DNA from: Sanderia malayensis
Lineage: Eukaryota > Cnidaria > Scyphozoa > Semaeostomeae > Pelagiidae
DNA: 64,000 nucleotides
Assembly: GCA_013076295.1 (NCBI GenBank)
Contig: RQOL01000521.1
Location: 124,001-188,000, forward strand
Direction of reading: 5' to 3'
In this document: positions 1 through 13,083 of the stretch, piece after piece
How the letters are laid out: every line of letters begins with the position of its first letter
How positions within the stretch are numbered: the stretch's first letter is position 1
Notes under the pieces: model-generated
Database searches by the model: none
What the model was told of the DNA's origin: nothing
What the model saw: only the letters and a program-made list of their open reading frames with translations
Translations under genes and position numbers: made by a program

Positions 1-715
1 CATTTTGGATGACTACCCACTTTTCTTGACTTCCCACTTTTTCTTGACTTCCCACTTTTGATGATTTTCAACTTTTGATGGCTTCCCATTTCTTCTTGAC
101 TTCCCATTTTTTCTTGACTTTCCACTTTTTCTTTACTTTTCATCTTCTCTTGACCGCCCAGTTTTAATGACTTCCCACTTTTTTTTGATTTCCCATTTTT
201 TCTTCACTTCCCACTTTTTCTTGACTTCCCACTTTTGATGACTTTCCACGTTTCCTTGACTTTCCACTTTATCTTTACTTGCCCCTTTTTCTTTATTTCC
301 CACTGTAATGACTTCCAATTTTTGATGACTTCCCACTTTTTCTTGAAATCCCATTTTTTGTGACTTCTTACTTTTCAGGAGTTCCCACTCTTTGTTCACT
401 ACCCACTTTTTCTCTACTTCCCATCTCCTCTTGACTGCCCAGTTTTAATGACTTCAAACTTTTGCTTGATTTCCCACTTTCTCTTGACTTCCCACATTTT
501 CTTGACTTCCCACTTTTGATGATTTTCAACTTTTTCTTGACTTTCTACGCTATCTTGACTTCCCATTTTTCATGACTTCCCACTTTTGATAACTTCCCAC
601 TTTCGCTGACTTCCCACTTTTGATGACTCCCCACTTTTTCTTGTTTTCCCCCTTTTGATGACCTCCCACTTTTCATGACTTCCCAATTTTGATGATTTCC
701 ACGATAGGTGACTTC

Positions 716-739
716 AAACTTTGGTAACTTCCAAAGTTT
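716..739. repeat. Hairpin cassette (first copy in the window)
   Basis: The 9-bp arms AAACTTTGG (716-724) and CCAAAGTTT (731-739) are perfect reverse complements around a 6-bp loop TAACTT. The arms lie in two adjacent monomers that have diverged from the consensus. The preceding monomer reads CCACGATAGGTGA here instead of the usual CCACGTTAGGTGA. Confidence 0.9.
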
Positions 740-2143
740 TCTTCACTTCCCACTTTTTCTTGACTTCCCATTTTTTCTTCACTGCCCACTTTTAAAGAGT
801 TCCCACTTTTTCTTGATTTCCCACTTTTTCTTCACTTCCCACTTTTTCTAGACTTCCCACTTTTGATGACTTCCCACTTTGTCTTGACTTTCCACTTTAT
901 CTTGACTTCCCACTTTTTCTTGACTTCCCATCTTCTCTTGACTGCCCAGTTTTAACGACTTCCCACTTTTTCTTCACTTCCCATTTTTTCTTCACTTCCC
1001 ACCTTCTCTTGACTGCCAAGTTTTAATGACTTGCCACTTTTGCTTGATTGCCCACTTTTTCTTGACTGCCCACTTTTTCTTGACTTCCCACATTTGATGA
1101 CTTCCCACTTTCGGTGACTTCCCACTTTTGATGACTTCCCATTTTTTCTTGACTTTCCACTTTTTCTTTACTTCCATCATCTCCTGACTACCCAGTTTTA
1201 ATGACTTCCCACTTTTTCTTGATTTCCCATTTTTGTTGATTTCCCACTTTGTATGAGTTCCCACTTTTTCTTGACTTCCCACATTTGCTGACTTTCCACT
1301 TTTCTTGACTTCCCAGTTTTCATGACTTCCCACTTTTGATAACTTCCCACTTTCGGTGACTTCCCACTTTTGATGACTTCCCACTTTTTCTTGAAATCCC
1401 ATTTTTTGTGACTTCCCACTTTTCATGATTCCACTTTTTTTACTTTTTTCTCTTTTTTCTGATGAGTTTTATGACTTCCAACTTTTGCTTGATTTCCACT
1501 TTTTCTTGACTTCCATTTTTTTGACTTCCACTTTTGATGATTTTCAACTTTTTCTTGACTTTCTACTCTATCTTGACTTTCCACTTTTCTTGACTTCCCA
1601 TCTTCTCCTGACTGCCAATTTTAATGACTTCCCACTTTTCCTAGTTTTCCCATATTTGATTACTTCCCACTTTTCAAGACCTCCCACTTTTCATGACTTC
1701 CCCCTTTTCATGACTTCCCACTTTCAGTGACTTCCCACTTTTGATGACTTCCCACGTTTTCTTGCTTTCCCACTTTTGATGACTTCCCACTTTTCATGAC
1801 TTCCCACTTTTGATGACTTCCCACTTTCGGTGACTTCCCACTTTTGATGACTTCCCATTTTTATTGTTTTCCCACTTTTGATGACCTCCCACTTTTCATG
1901 ACTTCCCACTTTCGATGACTTCCACGTTAGGTGACTTCAAACTTAGGTGAGTTCCAAAGTTTTCTCCACTTCCCACTTTTCATGACTTCCCACTTTTGAT
2001 GACTTCCACGTTAGGTGACTTCAAACTTTGGTAACTTCCAAAGTTTTCCTCACTTCCCCCTTTTTCTTGACTTCCCATTTTTTCTTCACTGCCCACTTTT
2101 AAGGACATACCACTTTTTCTTCATTTCCCACTTTTGATTATTA

Positions 2144-2178
2144 CCAATTTTGATGACTTGCCACTTTTGATGACGTCC
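2144..2178 (+). repeat. CCAAT / TGACGTCC variant pair, example
   Basis: A monomer variant containing CCAAT (2144-2148) is followed 22 bp later by a variant containing TGACGTCC (2171-2178). The pair recurs in the same order near 8.68-8.72, 13.22-13.26, 14.63-14.66, 19.17-19.21, 25.45-25.49, 34.13-34.17, 39.89-39.93, 44.33-44.37, 46.96-47.0 and 50.47-50.5 kb. It resembles transcription-factor sites by sequence only. It is recorded here as a repeat landmark, with no claim that it is a promoter. Confidence 0.5.
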
Positions 2179-2296
2179 CACTTTCGGTGACTTCCCACTT
2201 TTCATGACTTCCCACTTTTTATTGTTTTCCCACTTTTGATGACCTCCCACTTTTCATGACTTCCCACTTTTGATGACTTCCACGTTAGGTGACTTC

Positions 2297-2320
2297 AAAC
2301 TTTGGTAACTTCCAAAGTTT
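2297..2320. repeat. Hairpin cassette, canonical copy
   Basis: Left arm AAACTTTGG, loop TAACTT, right arm CCAAAGTTT, preceded by CCACGTTAGGTGACTTC. This is the commonest form in the window. Similar copies are spaced 82, 225, 275, 431 or about 750-780 bp apart. Confidence 0.9.
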
Positions 2321-3195
2321 TCTTCACTTCCCACTTTTTCTTCACTTCCCATTTTTCTATCACTGCCCACTATTAAAGAGTTCCCACTTTTTCTTGATTT
2401 CCCACTTTTTCTTCACTTCCCACTTTTTCTTGACTTCCCACTTTTCCTTCACTTTCCACTCTATCTTTATTTCCCACTTTTGATGATTCCCATTTTTGGT
2501 GACTTCCACGTTAGGTGACTTCAAACTTTGGTAACTTCCAAAGTTTTCCTCACTTCCCACTTTTTCTTGATTTCCCACTTTTGATGACTTCCCACTTTCG
2601 GCGTCTTCCCACTTTTGATGACTTCCCACTTTTTCTTGAGTTTCCACTTTTTCTTTTCTTCTCATCTTCTTATGACTGCCCAGTTTTGATGGCTTCCCAC
2701 TTCTTCTTAACTTCCCATTTTTTCTTCACTTCCCACATTTGACGACTTCCCACTTTTCATGACTTCCCACTTTTTCTTCATTTCCCACTTTTGATTATTA
2801 CCAATTTTGATGACTTGCCACTTTTGATGACCTCCCACTTTCGGTGACTTCCCACTTTTGATGACTTCCCACTTTTTATTGTTTTCCCACTTTCGATGAC
2901 TTCCCCTTTTTCGGCGTCTTCCCACTTTTGATGATTTCCACGTTAGGTGTCTTCAAACTTGGGTAACTTCCAAAGTTTTCTTCACTTCCCACTTTTTCTT
3001 GACTTTCCATTTTTTCTTCACTGCCCACATTTAAAGAGTTCCCATTTTTTCTTGATTTCCCACTTTTTCTTCACTTCCCACTTTTTCTACACTTCCCACT
3101 TTTGATGACTTCCCACTTTTTCTTGACTTTCCACTTTATCTTGACTTCCCACTTTTTCTTGACTTCCCATCTTCTCTTGACTGCCCAGTTTTAGC

Positions 3196-5181
3196 GACTT
3201 CCCACTTTTTCTTCACTTCCCACTTTTTCTTTACTTCCCACCTTCTCTTGACTGCCCAGTTTTAATGACTTGCCACTTTTGCTTGATTTCCCACTTTTTC
3301 TTGACTGCCCACTTTTTCTTGACTTCCCACATTTGATGACTTCCCACTTTCGGTGACTTCCCACTTTTGATGACTTCCCATTTTTTCTTGACTTTCCACT
3401 TTTTCTTTACTTCTCATCTTCTCTTGACTGCCCAGTTTTAATGACTTCCCACTTTTTCTTGATTTCCCACTTTTTCTTCACTTCCCACTTTTTCTTGACT
3501 TCGCACTTTTGATAACTTCCCAAGTTTCCTTGACTTTCCACTTTATCTTTACTTGCCCCTTTTTCTTTATTTCCCACTTTTGATGATTCCCATTTTTGGT
3601 GACTTCCCACTTTTTCTTGAAATCCCATTTTTGTTTTCTTCCCAATTTGTATGAGTTCCCACTTTTTTTTGACCTCCCACATTTGCTGACTTTCCACTTT
3701 TCTTCACTTCCCAGTTTTAATGACTTCCCACTTTTTCTTGATTTCCCACTTTTTCTTCACTTCCCACTTTTTCTTGACTTCGCACTTTTTCTTCACTTCC
3801 CACTTTTTCTTGACTTCCCATTTTTTCTTCACTGCCTACTTTTAAAGACTTCCCACTTTTTCTTCATTTTGCATTTTTGATTATTACCAATTTTAATGAC
3901 TTGCCACTTTTGATGACCTGCAACTTTCGGTGACTTCCCACTTTTGATGACTTCCCACTTTTTTTTGTTTTCCCACTTTTGATGACCTCCCACTTTTCAT
4001 GACCTCCCATTTTTGAGGACTTCCATGTTAGGTGACTTCAAATTTTGGTAAGTTCCAAAGTTTTCTCCAATTACCATATTTTCTTCACTTCCAATTTTTT
4101 CTTCATTGCCTACTTTTAAGGACTTCCCACTTTTTCTTGATTTCCCACATTTGATGACTTCCCACTTTAGGCGACTTCCCACTTTTAATGACTTCCCACT
4201 TTTTCTTCACTTCCCACTTTTTCTTTACTTCCCACCTTCTCTTGACTGCCCAGTTTTAATGACTTGCCACTTTTGCTTGATTTCCCACTTTTTCTTGACT
4301 GCCCACTTTTTCTTGACTTCCCACATTTGATGACTTCCCACTTTCGGTGACTTCCCACTTTTGATGACTTCCCATTTTTTCTTGACTTTCCACTTTTTCT
4401 TTACTTCTCATCTTCTCTTGACTGCCCAGTTTTAATGACTTCCCACTTTTTCTTGATTTCCCACTTTTTCTTCACTTCCCACTTTTTCTTGACTTCGCAC
4501 TTTTGATAACTTCCCACGTTTCCTTGACTTTCCACTTTATCTTTACTTGCCCCTTTTTCTTTATTTCCCACTTTTGATGATTCCCATTTTTGGTGACTTC
4601 CCACTTTTTCTTGAAATCCCATTTTTGTTTACTTCCCAATTTGTATGAGTTCCCACTTTTTTTGACCTCCCACATTTGCTGACTTTCCACTTTTCTTCAC
4701 TTCCCAGTTTTAATGACTTCCTACTTTTTCTTGATTTCCCACTTTTTCTTCACTTCCCACTTTTTCTTGACTTCGCACTTTTTCTTCACTTCCCACTTTT
4801 TCTTGACTTCCCATTTTTTCTTCACTGCCTACTTTTAAAGACTTCCCACTTTTTCTTCATTTTGCATTTTTGATTATTACCAATTTTAATGACTTGCCAC
4901 TTTTGATGACCTGCAACTTTCGGTGACTTCCCACTTTTGATGACTTCCCACTTTTTTTTGTTTTCCCACTTTTGATGACCTCCCACTTTTCATGACCTCC
5001 CATTTTTGAGGACTTCCATGTTAGGTGACTTCAAATTTTGGTAAGTTCCAAAGTTTTCTCCAATTACCATATTTTCTTCACTTCCAATTTTTTCTTCATT
5101 GCCTACTTTTAAGGACTTCCCACTTTTTCTTGATTTCCCACATTTGATGACTTCCCACTTTCGGCGACTTCCCACTTTTAA
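3196..5181 (+). repeat. 0.99-kb tandem duplication (two copies)
   Basis: Positions 3196-4189 and 4190-5181 are neighbouring near-identical copies, offset 994 bp at the start and 993 bp after a one-base T-tract difference. Shared rare variants confirm recent duplication: TTTTGCATTTTTGATTATT-type monomers at about 3865 and 4858, and a CCATGTTAGG cassette start with AAATTTTGG at about 4023 and 5016. The junction keeps the monomer register, as expected for unequal exchange between aligned monomers. Confidence 0.88.
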
Positions 5182-7299
5182 TGACTTCCCACTTTTTCTT
5201 GATTTTCCACTTTTTCTTTACTTCTCATCTTCTTATGACTGCCCAGTTTTGATGGCTTCCTACTTCTTCCTAACTTCCCATTTTTTCTCCACTTCACACA
5301 TTTGATGACTTCCCACTTTTGATGATTACCAATTTTGATGACTTCCCACTTTTGATGACCTCGCACTTTTGGTGACTTCCACTTTCGATCACTTCCCACT
5401 TTTTCTTGTTTTCCCACTTTAAAGAATTCCAACTTTTGATGACTTCCCACTTTTTCTTAAAATCCTATTTTTGGTGACTTCCCACTTTAGATGACTTCCC
5501 ACTTTTTCTTTTTTTCCCAGTTTTGATGACTTCCCATTTTTCATGACTTCCCACTTTTGATGACTTCCACGTTAGGTGACTTCAAACTTTGGTAACTTCC
5601 AAAGATTTCCTCACTTCTCCCTTTGTCTTGACTTCCCATTTTTTCTTCACTGCCTACTTTTAAAGACTTCCCACTTTTTCTTCATTTTGCATTTTTAATT
5701 ATTACCAACTTTAATGACTTGCCACTTTTGATGACCTCCAACTTTTGGTGACTTCCCACTTTTGATGACGTCCCATTTTTTTTGTTTTCCCACTTTTGAT
5801 GACCTCTCACTTTTCATAACATCCCATTTTTCAGGACTTCCATGTTAGGTGACTTCAAACTTTGGTATGTTCCAAAGTTTTCTCCAATTCCCACTTTTTC
5901 CTGACTTCCAATTTTTTCTTCATTGCCCACTTTTAAGGACTTCCCACTTTTTCTTGATTTCCCACTTTTGATGACTTCCCACTTTCGGCGACTTCCCACT
6001 TTTAATGACTTCCCACTTTTTCTTGACCTTCCACTTTTTCTTTACTTCTCATCTTCTTATGACTGACCAGTTTTGATGGCTTCCCACTTCTTCTTAACTT
6101 CCCATTTTTTCTCCACATCCCACATTTGATGACTTCCCACTTTTCATGATTACCAATTTTGATGACTTCCCACTTTTGATGACCTCCCACTTTTGCTGAC
6201 TTCCACTTTCATCACTTCCCACTTTTTCTTGCTATCCCACTTTAATGAATTCCAACTTTTGCTGACTTCCCACTTTTTTTTAAAATCCCATTTTTGATGA
6301 CTTCCCACTTGACTTCCCACATTTGATGACTTCCCACTTTTCATGACTTCCCACTTTTGATAACTTCCAACTTTCGGTGACTTCCCACTTTATATGACTT
6401 CCCACTTTTTCTTGTTTTCCCATTTTGGATGACTACCCACTTGTCTTGACTTCCCTCTTTTTCTTGACTTCCCACTTTTGATGATTTTCATCTTTTGATG
6501 GCTTCCCATTTCTTCTTGACTTCCCATTTTTTCTTGACTTCCCACATTTGATGACTTTCCACTGTTCATGACTTCCAACTTTTTCTTAACTTCCCACTTT
6601 TGATGATTCCCAATTTTGATGATTTCCCACTTTAATGACTCCCACTTTTTCTTCACTTCCCACTTTTTCTTTACTTCCCACCTTCTCTTGACTGCCCAGT
6701 TTTAATGACTTGCCACTTTTGCTTGATTTCCCACTTTTTCTTGACTGCCCACTTTTTTTTGACTTCCTACATTTGATGACTTCCCACTTTCGGTGACTTC
6801 CCACTTTTGATGACATCCCACTTTTTCTTGACTTTCCACTTTTTCTTTACTTCTCATCTTCTCTTGACCGCCCAGTTTTAATGACTTCCCACTTTTTTTT
6901 GAGTTCCCATTTTTTCTTCACTTCCCACTTTTTCTTGACTTCCCACTTTTGATGACTTTCCACGTTTCCTTGACTTTCCACTTTATCTTTACTTGCCCCT
7001 TTTTCTTTATTTCCCACTTTAATGACTTCCAACTTTTGATGACTTCCCACTTTTTCTTGAAATCCCATTTTTTGTGACTTCGTACTTTTCATGAGTTCCT
7101 ACTCTTTGTGCACTACCCACTTTTTCTCTACTTCCCATCTCCTCTTGACTGCCCAGTTTTAATGACTTCCAACTTTTGCTTGATTTCCTACTTTTTCTTG
7201 ACTTCCCACTTTTTCTTGACTTCCCACTTTTGATGATTTTCAACTTTTTCTTGACTTCCTACGCTATCTTGACTTCCCACTTTTCATGACTTCCCATTT

Positions 7300-9650
7300 T
7301 TGATAACTTCCCACTTTCGGTGACTTCCCACTTTTGATGACTTCCCACTTTTTCTTGTTTTCCCACTTTTGATGACCTCCCACTTTTCATGACTTCCCAA
7401 TTTTGATGATTTCCACGATAGGTGACTTCAAACTTTGGTAACTTCCAAAGTTTTCTTCACTTCCCACTTTTTCTTGACTTCCCATTTTTTCTTCACTGCC
7501 CACTTTTTCTAGACTTCCCACTTTTAATGACTTCCCACTTTTTCTTGACTTTCCACTTTATCTTGACTTCCCACTTTTTCTTGACTTCCCATCTTCTCTT
7601 GACTGCCCAGTTTTAACGACTTCCCATTTTTTCTTCACTTCCCATTTTTTCTTTACTTCCCACCTTCTCTTGACTGCCCAGTTTTAATGACTTGCCACTT
7701 TTGCTTGATTTCCCACTTTTTCTTGACTGCCCACTTTTTCTTGACTTCCCACATTTGATGACTTCCCAGTTTTAATGACTTCCCCCTTTTTTTTGATTTC
7801 CAATTTTGTTGATTTCCCACTTTGTATGAGTTCCCACTTTTTCTTGACTTCCCACATTTGCTGACTTTCCACTTTTCTTGACTTCCCAGTTTTCATGACT
7901 TCCCACTTTTGATAACTTCCCACTTTCGGTGACATCCAACTTTTGATGACTTCCCACTTATTCTTAAAGTCCCATTTTTGGTGACTTCCCACTTGACTTC
8001 CCACATTTGATGACTTCCCACTTTTCATGACCTCCCACTTTTTTTTGTTTTCCCACTTTTGATGACCTCCCACTTTTCATGACTTCCCACTTTCGATGAC
8101 TTCCACGTTAGGTGACTTCAAACTTTGGTAAGTTCCAAAGTTTTCTCCACTTCCCACTTTTCATGACTTCCCACTTTTGATGAATTCCACGTTAGGTGAC
8201 TTCCAACTTTGGTAACTTCCAAAGTTTTCCTCACTTCCCCTATTTTCTTGACTTCCCATTTTTTCTTCACTGCCCACTTTTAAGGACTTCCCACTTTTTC
8301 TTCATTTACCACTTTTGATTATTACCAATTTTGATGACTTGCCACTTTTGATGACCTCCCACTTTCTGTGACTTCCCACTTTTGATCACTTCCCACTTTT
8401 TATTGTTTTCCCACTTTTGATGACCTCCCACTTTTCATGACTTCCCACTTTCGATGACTTCCACGTTAGGTGACTTCCAACTTTGGTGAGTTCCAAAGTT
8501 TTCTCCACTTCCCACTTTACATGACTTCCCACTTTTGATGACTTCCACGTTAGGTGACTTCAAACTTTGGTAACTTCCAAAGTTTTCCTCACTTCCCCCT
8601 TTTTCTTGACTTCCCATTTTTTCTTCACTGCCCACTTTTAAGGACATCCCACTTTTTCTTCATTTCCCACTTTTGATTATTACCAATTTTGATGACTTGC
8701 CACTTTTGATGACGTCCCACTTTCGGTGACTTCCCACTTTTCATGACTTCCCACTTTTTATTGTTTTCCCACTTTTGATGACCTCCCACTTTTCATGACT
8801 CCCCACTTTTCATGACTTCCACGTTAGGTGACTTCAAACTTTGGTAACTTCCAAAGTTTTCTTCACTTCCCATTTTTTCTTCACTTCCCATTTTTCCTTC
8901 ACTGCCCACTATTAAAGAGTTCCCACTTTTCTTGATTTCCCACTTTTTCTTCACTTCCCACTTTTTCTTGACTTCCCACTTTTCCTTCACTTTCCACTCT
9001 ATCTTTATTTCCCACTTTTGATGACTCCCATTTTGGTGACTTCCATGTTAGGTGACTTCAAACTTTGGTAACTTCCAAAGTTTTCTTCACTTCCCACTTT
9101 TCTTGATTTCCCACTTTTGATGACTTCCCACTTTCGGCGTCTTCCCACTTTTGATGACTTCCCACTTTTTCTTGAGTTTCCACTTTTATTTTTCTTCTCA
9201 TCTTCTTATGACTGCCCAGTTTTGATGGCTTCCCACTTCTTCTTAACTTCCCATTTTTTCTTCACTTCCCACATTTGATGACTTCCCACTTTTCATGACT
9301 TCCCACTTTTTCTTCATTTCCCACTTTTGATTATTACCAATTTTGATGACTTGCCACTTTTGATGACCTCCCACTTTCAGTGACTTCCCACTTTTGATGA
9401 CTTCCCACTTTTTATTGTTTTCCCACTTTTGATGACTTCCCACTTTCGGCGTCTTCCCACTTTTGATGATTTCCACGTTAGATGTCTTCAAACTTTGGTA
9501 ACTTCCAAAGTTTTCTTCACTTCCCACTTTTTCTTGACTTCCCATTTTTTCTTCACTGCCCACTTTTAAAGAGTTCCCACTTTTTCTTGATTTCCCACTT
9601 TTTCTTCACTTCCCACTTTTTCTAGATTTCCCACTTTTGATGACTTCCCA
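7300..9650 (+). repeat. Higher-order block, copy of 11760-14190
   Basis: This block aligns to 11760-14190. The offset is 4,451 bp up to about 7755 and 4,539 bp afterwards, because this copy lacks about 88 bp near 7756 that the later copy keeps at about 12200-12290. Shared rare variants include the CCACGATAGG cassette at about 7409 and 11866 and the CCACTTATTCTTAAAGTCCC monomer at about 7950 and 12490. The two copies part at about 9650/14177, where the later copy lacks about 237 bp. Confidence 0.85.
8836..8859. repeat. Hairpin cassette, canonical copy inside the 5.95-kb unit
   Basis: The left arm occupies 8836-8844 and the right arm 8851-8859, with perfect pairing. The matching copy in the next higher-order repeat is near 14777-14800 with the same arms and loop. 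Confidence 0.9.
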
Positions 9651-12600
9651 CTTTTTCTTGACTTTCCACTTTATCTTGACTTCCCACTTTTTCTTGACTT
9701 CCCATCTTCTCTTGACTGCCCAGTTTTAACGACTTCCCACTTTTTCTTCACTTCCCACTTTTCTTTACTTCCCACCTTCTCTTGACTGCCCAGTTTTAAT
9801 GACTTGCCACTTTTGCTTGATTTCCCACTTTTTCTTGACTGCCCACTTTTTCTTGACTTCCCACATTTGATGACTTCACACTTTCGGTGACTTCCCACTT
9901 TTGATGACTTCCCATTTTTTCTTGACTTTCCACTTTTTCTTTACTTCTCATCTTCTCTTGACTGCCAGTTTTAATGACTTCCCACTTTTTCTTGATTTCC
10001 CACTTTTCTTCACTTCCCACTTTTTCTTGACTTCGCACTTTTGATAACTTCCCACGTTTCCTTGACTTTCCACTTTATCTTTACTTGCCCCTTTTTCTTT
10101 ATTTCCCACTTTTGATGATTCCCATTTTTGGTGACTTCCCACTTTTTCTTGAAATCCCATTTTTGTTTATTTCCCAATTTGTATGAGTTCCCACTTTTTC
10201 TTGACCTCCCACATTTGCTGACTTTCCACTTTTCTTCACTTCCCAGTTTTAATGACTTCCCACTTTTTCTTGATTTCCCACTTTTTCTTCACTTCCCACT
10301 TTTTCTTGACTTCGCACTTTTTCTTCACTTCCCACTTTTTCTTGACTTCCCACTTTTTCTTGAGTTTCCACTTCTTCTTTTCTTCTCATCTTCTTATGAC
10401 TGCCCACTTTTGATGACTTCCCACTTTTCATGACTCCCCACTTTTCATGACTTCCACGTTAGGTGACTTCAAACTTTGGTAACTTCCAAAGTTTTCTTCA
10501 CTTCCCACTTTTTCTTCACTTCCCATTTTTCCTTCACTGCCCACTATTAAAGAGTTCCCACTTTTTCTTGATTTCCCACTTTTTCTTCACTTCCCACTTT
10601 TTCTTGACTTCCCACTTTTCCTTCACTTTCCACTCTATCTTTATTTCCCACTTTTGATGATTCCCATTTTTGGTGACTTCCACGTTAGGTGACTTCAAAC
10701 TTTGGTAACTTCCAAAGTTTTCTTCACTTCCCACCTTTTCTTGATTTCCCACTTTTGATGACTTCCCACTTTCGGCGTCTTCCCACTTTTGATGACTTCC
10801 CACTTTTTCTTGAGTTTCCACTTTTTCTTTTCTTCTCATCTTCTTATGACTGCCCAGTTTTGATGGCTTCCCACTTCTTCTTAACTTCCCATTTTTTCTT
10901 CACTTCCCACATTTGATGACTTCCCACTTTTCATGACTTCCCACTTTTTCTTCATTTCCCACTTTTGATTATTACCAATTTTGATGACTTGCCACTTTTG
11001 ATGACCTCCCACTTTCCGTGACTTCCCACTTTTGATGACTTCCCACTTTTTATTGTTTTCCCACTTTTGATGACTTCCCACTTTCGGCGTCTTCCCACTT
11101 TTGATGATTTCCACGTTAGATGTCTTCAAACTTTGGTAACTTCCAAAGTTTTCTTCACTTCCCACTTTTCTTGACTTCCCATTTTTTCTTCACTGCCCAC
11201 TTTTAAAGAGTTCCCACTTTTTCTTGATTTCCCACTTTTTCTTCACTTCCCACTTTTTCTAGACTTCCCACTTTTGATGACTTCCCACTTTTTCTTGACT
11301 TTCCACTTTATCTTGACTTCCCACTTTTTCTTGACTTCCCATCTTCTCTTGACTGCCCAGTTTTAATGACTTCCCACTTTTTCTTCACTTCCCACTTTTT
11401 CTTTACTTCCCACCTTCTCTTGACTGCCCAGTTTTAATGACTTGCCACTTTTGCTTGATTTCCCTCTTTTTCTTGACTGCCCACTTTTTCTTGACTTCCC
11501 ACATTTGATGACTTCACACTTTCGGTGACTTCCCACTTTTGATGACTTCCCATTTTTTCTTGACTTTCCACTTTTTCTTTACTTCTCATCTTCTCTTGAC
11601 TGCCCAGTTTTAATGACTTCCCACTTTTTCTTGATTTCCCACTTTTTCTACACTTCCCACTTTTTCTTGACTTCGCACTTTTGATAACTTCCCACGTTTC
11701 CTTGACTTTCCACTTTATTTTTACTTGCCCCTTTTTCTTTATTTCCCACTTTTGATGATTCCCACTTTCGGTGACTTCCCACTTTTGATGACTTCCCACT
11801 TTTTCTTGTTTTCCCACTTTTGATGACCTCCCACTTTTCATGACTTCCCAATTTTGATGATTTCCACGATAGGTGACTTCAAACTTTGGTAACTTCCAAA
11901 GTTTTCTTCACTTCCCACTTTTTCTTGACTTCCCATTTTTTCTTCACTGCCCACTTTTTCTAGACTTCCCACTTTTGATGACTTCCCACTTTTTCTTGAC
12001 TTTCCACTTTATCTTGACTTCCCACTTTTTCTTGACTTCCCATCTTCTCTTGACTGCCCAGTTTTAACGACTTCCCATTTTTTCTTCACTTCCCATTTTT
12101 TCTTGACTTCCCACCTTCTCTTGACTGCCCAGTTTTAATGACTTGCCACTTTTGCTTGATTTCCCACTTTTTCTTGACTGCCCACTTTTTCTTGACTTCC
12201 TACATTTGATGACTTCCCACTTTCGGTGACTTCCCACTTTTGATGACTTCCCATTTTTTCTTGACTTTCCACTTTTTCTTTACTTCTCATCATCTCCTGA
12301 CTGCCCAGTTTTAATGACTTCCCACTTTTTCTTGATTTCCCACTTTTGTTGATTTCCCACTTTGTATGAGTTCCCACTTTTTCTTGACTTCCCACATTTG
12401 CTGACTTTCCACTTTTCTTGACTTCCCAGTTTTCATGACTTCCACTTTTGAAAACTTCCCACTTTCGGTGACATCCAACTTTTGATGACTTCCCACTTAT
12501 TCTTAAAGTCCCATTTTTGGTGACTTCCCACTTGACTTCCCACATTTGATGACTTCCCACTTTTCATGACCTCCCACTTTTTTTTGTTTTCCCACTTTTG

Positions 12601-12724
12601 ATGACCTCCCACTTTTCATGACTTCCCACTTTCGATGACTTCCACGTTAGGTGACTTCAAACTTTGGTAAGTTCCAAAGTTTTCTCCACTTCCCACTTTT
12701 CATGACTTCCCACTTTTGATGACT

Positions 12725-13083
12725 TCCACGTTAGGTGACTTCCAACTTTGGTAACTTCCAAAGTTTTCCTCACTTCCCCTATTTTCTTGACTTCCCATTT
12801 TTTCTTCACTGCCCACTTTTAAGGACTTCCCACTTTTTCTTCATTTACCACTTTTGATTATTACCAATTTTGATGACTTGCCACTTTTGATGACCTCCCA
12901 CTTTCTGTGACTTCCCACTTTTGATCACTTCCCACTTTTTATTGTTGTCCCACTTTTGATGACCTCCCACTTTTCATGACTTCCCACTTTCGATGACTTC
13001 CACGTTAGGTGACTTCAAACTTTGGTGAGTTCCAAAGTTTTCTCCACTTCCCACTTTTCATGACTTCCCACTTTTGATGACTT
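12725..13083 (+). repeat. ~360-bp cassette module (275 + 84 bp), example
   Basis: Hairpin cassettes are spaced about 275 bp then about 84 bp apart. The 84-bp spacer is five monomers (16+16+18+17+17 bp). The 275-bp spacer has a fixed order: a CTGCCCACTTTTAAGGAC monomer, then a TTACCAATTTTGATGA monomer, then a TTTTTATTG monomer, then a CTTTCGATGA monomer. The same spacing pair recurs near 8.18-8.55, 18.67-19.04, 24.96-25.32, 33.64-34.0, 39.4-39.76, 43.84-44.2 and 46.47-46.8 kb. Confidence 0.8.

Larger units (their letters stand above)
1..7300 (+). repeat. Left block: diverged satellite with sparse duplications
   Basis: This block holds the same monomers as the rest but with more private variants and fewer near-identical long copies. 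Positions 1-125 match 6421-6545 at an offset of exactly 6,420, including the rare opening CATTTTGGATGACTACCCAC. The match resumes at about 121 against 6835 after a net loss of about 294 bp in the left copy. A related segment (rare CTTGACCGCCCAG variant) recurs near 49.8 kb and 54.95 kb, so this block shares ancestry with the right half of the window. Confidence 0.75.

Noticed and set aside
716..739. Hairpin as an intrinsic transcription terminator
   Set aside because: The stem is AT-rich, the loop recurs about a hundred times with no gene upstream, and the following T-run is just the normal monomer.
2101..2110. AT-rich palindrome TTTAAA in CTTTTAAAG monomers as an origin or TATA-like element
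   Set aside because: It is a common monomer variant with no accompanying signals. It is useful only as a restriction landmark.
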